Of a stretch of DNA of 64,000 nucleotides, positions 62,941-64,000 are shown in pieces. Below the pieces are notes generated by a model. It searched no databases, had not been told where the DNA came from, and saw only the letters and a program-made list of their open reading frames with translations. Source of the DNA: Streptomyces sp. NBC_00659 (GTDB taxonomy: Bacteria; Actinomycetota; Actinomycetes; Streptomycetales; Streptomycetaceae); the NCBI RefSeq assembly GCF_036226925.1, contig NZ_CP109031.1, positions 5,518,001 to 5,582,000 on the forward strand, in the 5' to 3' direction. Positions within the stretch are counted from its first letter, which is position 1. Each line of letters opens with the position of its first letter. Made by a program: the position numbers and the translations under genes.

Positions 62941-64000
62941 ATGTCCTTTCCTCTGCTGACAGCGACGGCGGTGCTCCCGGCCCTCGGGGCGATCGCCACG
63001 GCCGCCGTGCCGGCCGCGCAGCGCGTCGCGGCCAAGTGGCTGGCGCTGCTGGTCTCCCTCGGCACGCTGGCGCTCGCCGCGGTCACCCTGGTGCGTTTCG
63101 ACCCCGGCGGCGCCCGCTACCAGCTCACCGAATCCCACGCCTGGATCCCGGACTTCGGGGTGCGCTACCAACTGGGCGTGGACGGCATCGGGGTGGCGCT
63201 CGTCGCGCTCACCGCGCTGTTGATGCCGTTCGTGATCCTGGCGGGCTGGCACGACGCCGACCCGATGGAGACCGGAAGCAAGCGCTGGCGTCCGACCCAG
63301 GGCTTCTTCGCGCTGATCCTGGCCGTCGAGGCGATGGTGATCATCTCCTTCGAGGCCACCGACGTCTTCCTCTTCTACGTCTTCTTCGAAGCCATGCTGA
63401 TCCCGATGTACTTCCTCATCGGCGGCTTCGGGGACCGTGCCCACGAGCACGGCGACGAGGCGGCGGCGACACAACGCTCGTACGCCGCGGTGAAGTTCCT
63501 CCTCTACAACCTGGTCGGCGGCCTGATCATGCTGGCCGCCGTGATCGGCCTCTACGTGGTCGCCGGAAGCTTCTCGCTCCAGGAGATCGTCCAGGCGCGG
63601 GCCGACGGCTCGCTGCACATGGCGACCAGCACCGAGCGGTGGCTCTTCCTCGGCTTCTTCTTCGCGTTCGCGGTGAAGGCGCCCCTGTGGCCGCTGCACA
63701 CCTGGCTGCCCAACGCCATGGGCGAGGCCACCGCGCCGGTCGCCGTGCTGATCACGGCGGTCGTGGACAAGGTCGGCACCTTCGCGATGCTCCGCTTCTG
63801 TCTCCAGCTCTTCCCGGAGGCGAGCAAGTGGGCGACGCCCGCGATCCTCGTACTGGCGTTGATCAGCATCATCTACGGGGCACTGCTCGCGGTCGGACAG
63901 CGGGACATCAAGCGGCTGGTCGCCTACGCGTCGATCTCGCACTTCGGGTTCATCATCCTGGGCATCTTCGCGATGACCACGCAGGGCCAGTCCGGCGCGA
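62941..64000 (+). CDS. nuoM: NADH-quinone oxidoreductase subunit M (partial, runs off window)
   Basis: The first 353 residues of this antiporter-like subunit are present. Conserved parts are TDVFLFYVFFEAMLIPMYFL with the essential Glu, FAVKAPLWPLHTWLPNAMGE with the Lys, and GQRDIKRLVAYASISHFGFI. It starts at an ATG five bases after nuoL. The gene for subunit N should follow outside the window. Confidence 0.95.
   Translation, partial: MSFPLLTATAVLPALGAIATAAVPAAQRVAAKWLALLVSLGTLALAAVTLVRFDPGGARYQLTESHAWIPDFGVRYQLGVDGIGVALVALTALLMPFVILAGWHDADPMETGSKRWRPTQGFFALILAVEAMVIISFEATDVFLFYVFFEAMLIPMYFLIGGFGDRAHEHGDEAAATQRSYAAVKFLLYNLVGGLIMLAAVIGLYVVAGSFSLQEIVQARADGSLHMATSTERWLFLGFFFAFAVKAPLWPLHTWLPNAMGEATAPVAVLITAVVDKVGTFAMLRFCLQLFPEASKWATPAILVLALISIIYGALLAVGQRDIKRLVAYASISHFGFIILGIFAMTTQGQSGA

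Overview
The window is high-GC actinobacterial DNA, and gene content points to Streptomyces. Supporting features are a whiJ-type HTH/DUF397 locus, futalosine-pathway menaquinone genes, a complete-looking nuo operon behind a Rex-type operator, a Tad pilus cluster, many GTG starts and many 4-base start/stop overlaps. From memory, the order whiJ-like, mqnC, menG, nuoA-M matches the Streptomyces coelicolor chromosome around SCO4543-SCO4575; I could not check this.

Layout. (1) 1-11.7 kb is an EssC-like type VII secretion locus: an ECF sigma factor with its coupled CU044_5270-type partner, a membrane protein, a three-ATPase EccC/EssC protein with an FHA-like N-terminus, and a divergent operon of two WXG100 proteins, a large T7SS-signal protein, a membrane protein and two small proteins of a recurring family. 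No eccB, eccD, eccE or mycosin gene is present. (2) 11.8-16.2 kb holds a lipoprotein/secreted-protein gene pair duplicated to three copies; the secreted partner is intact in only one copy. (3) 16.5-18.5 kb has another small T7SS-linked protein and a tandem pair of unknown genes. (4) 18.9-25.5 kb is a Tad/Flp pilus operon (CpaB-, CpaE-, CpaF-, TadB-, TadC-like, Flp pilin, three TadE/TadG-like proteins). (5) 25.5-30.7 kb is a second, reverse-strand T7SS effector island: a large effector with a JAB-like C-terminus, a zinc-ribbon protein, two DUF4279-like proteins, a small T7SS-linked protein, a WXG100 protein and a YwqK-type protein. (6) 30.8-32.6 kb has a whiJ-like regulator with DUF397 partner, a broken ATPase gene, and an unusual tRNA-Gly(UCC) gene with its own terminator. 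(7) 32.9-36.8 kb has a LysM/BTAD protein and a prepilin peptidase, probably the rest of the Tad system. (8) 37-47.7 kb interleaves menaquinone and respiratory-lipid genes (mqnC, a companion, menG, a geranylgeranyl-reductase-like flavoprotein) with a chitinase-like lipoprotein and a three-gene exopolysaccharide set (small membrane protein, NodB deacetylase-GT2 fusion, acyltransferase). (9) 47.8-49.5 kb has peptide deformylase and an NlpC/P60 cell-wall hydrolase. (10) 50.2-64 kb is nuoA to nuoM, cut by the window end.

The most notable element is the tRNA-Gly(UCC) at 32461-32533. It folds completely and carries glycine identity elements, but its T-loop reads TGCAAGG, giving G-U-G-C instead of G-T-Psi-C. 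That is the change known in staphylococcal tRNA-Gly species dedicated to peptidoglycan synthesis. Streptomyces peptidoglycan carries a Gly bridge added from Gly-tRNA, so a cell-wall-dedicated tRNA is a testable idea.
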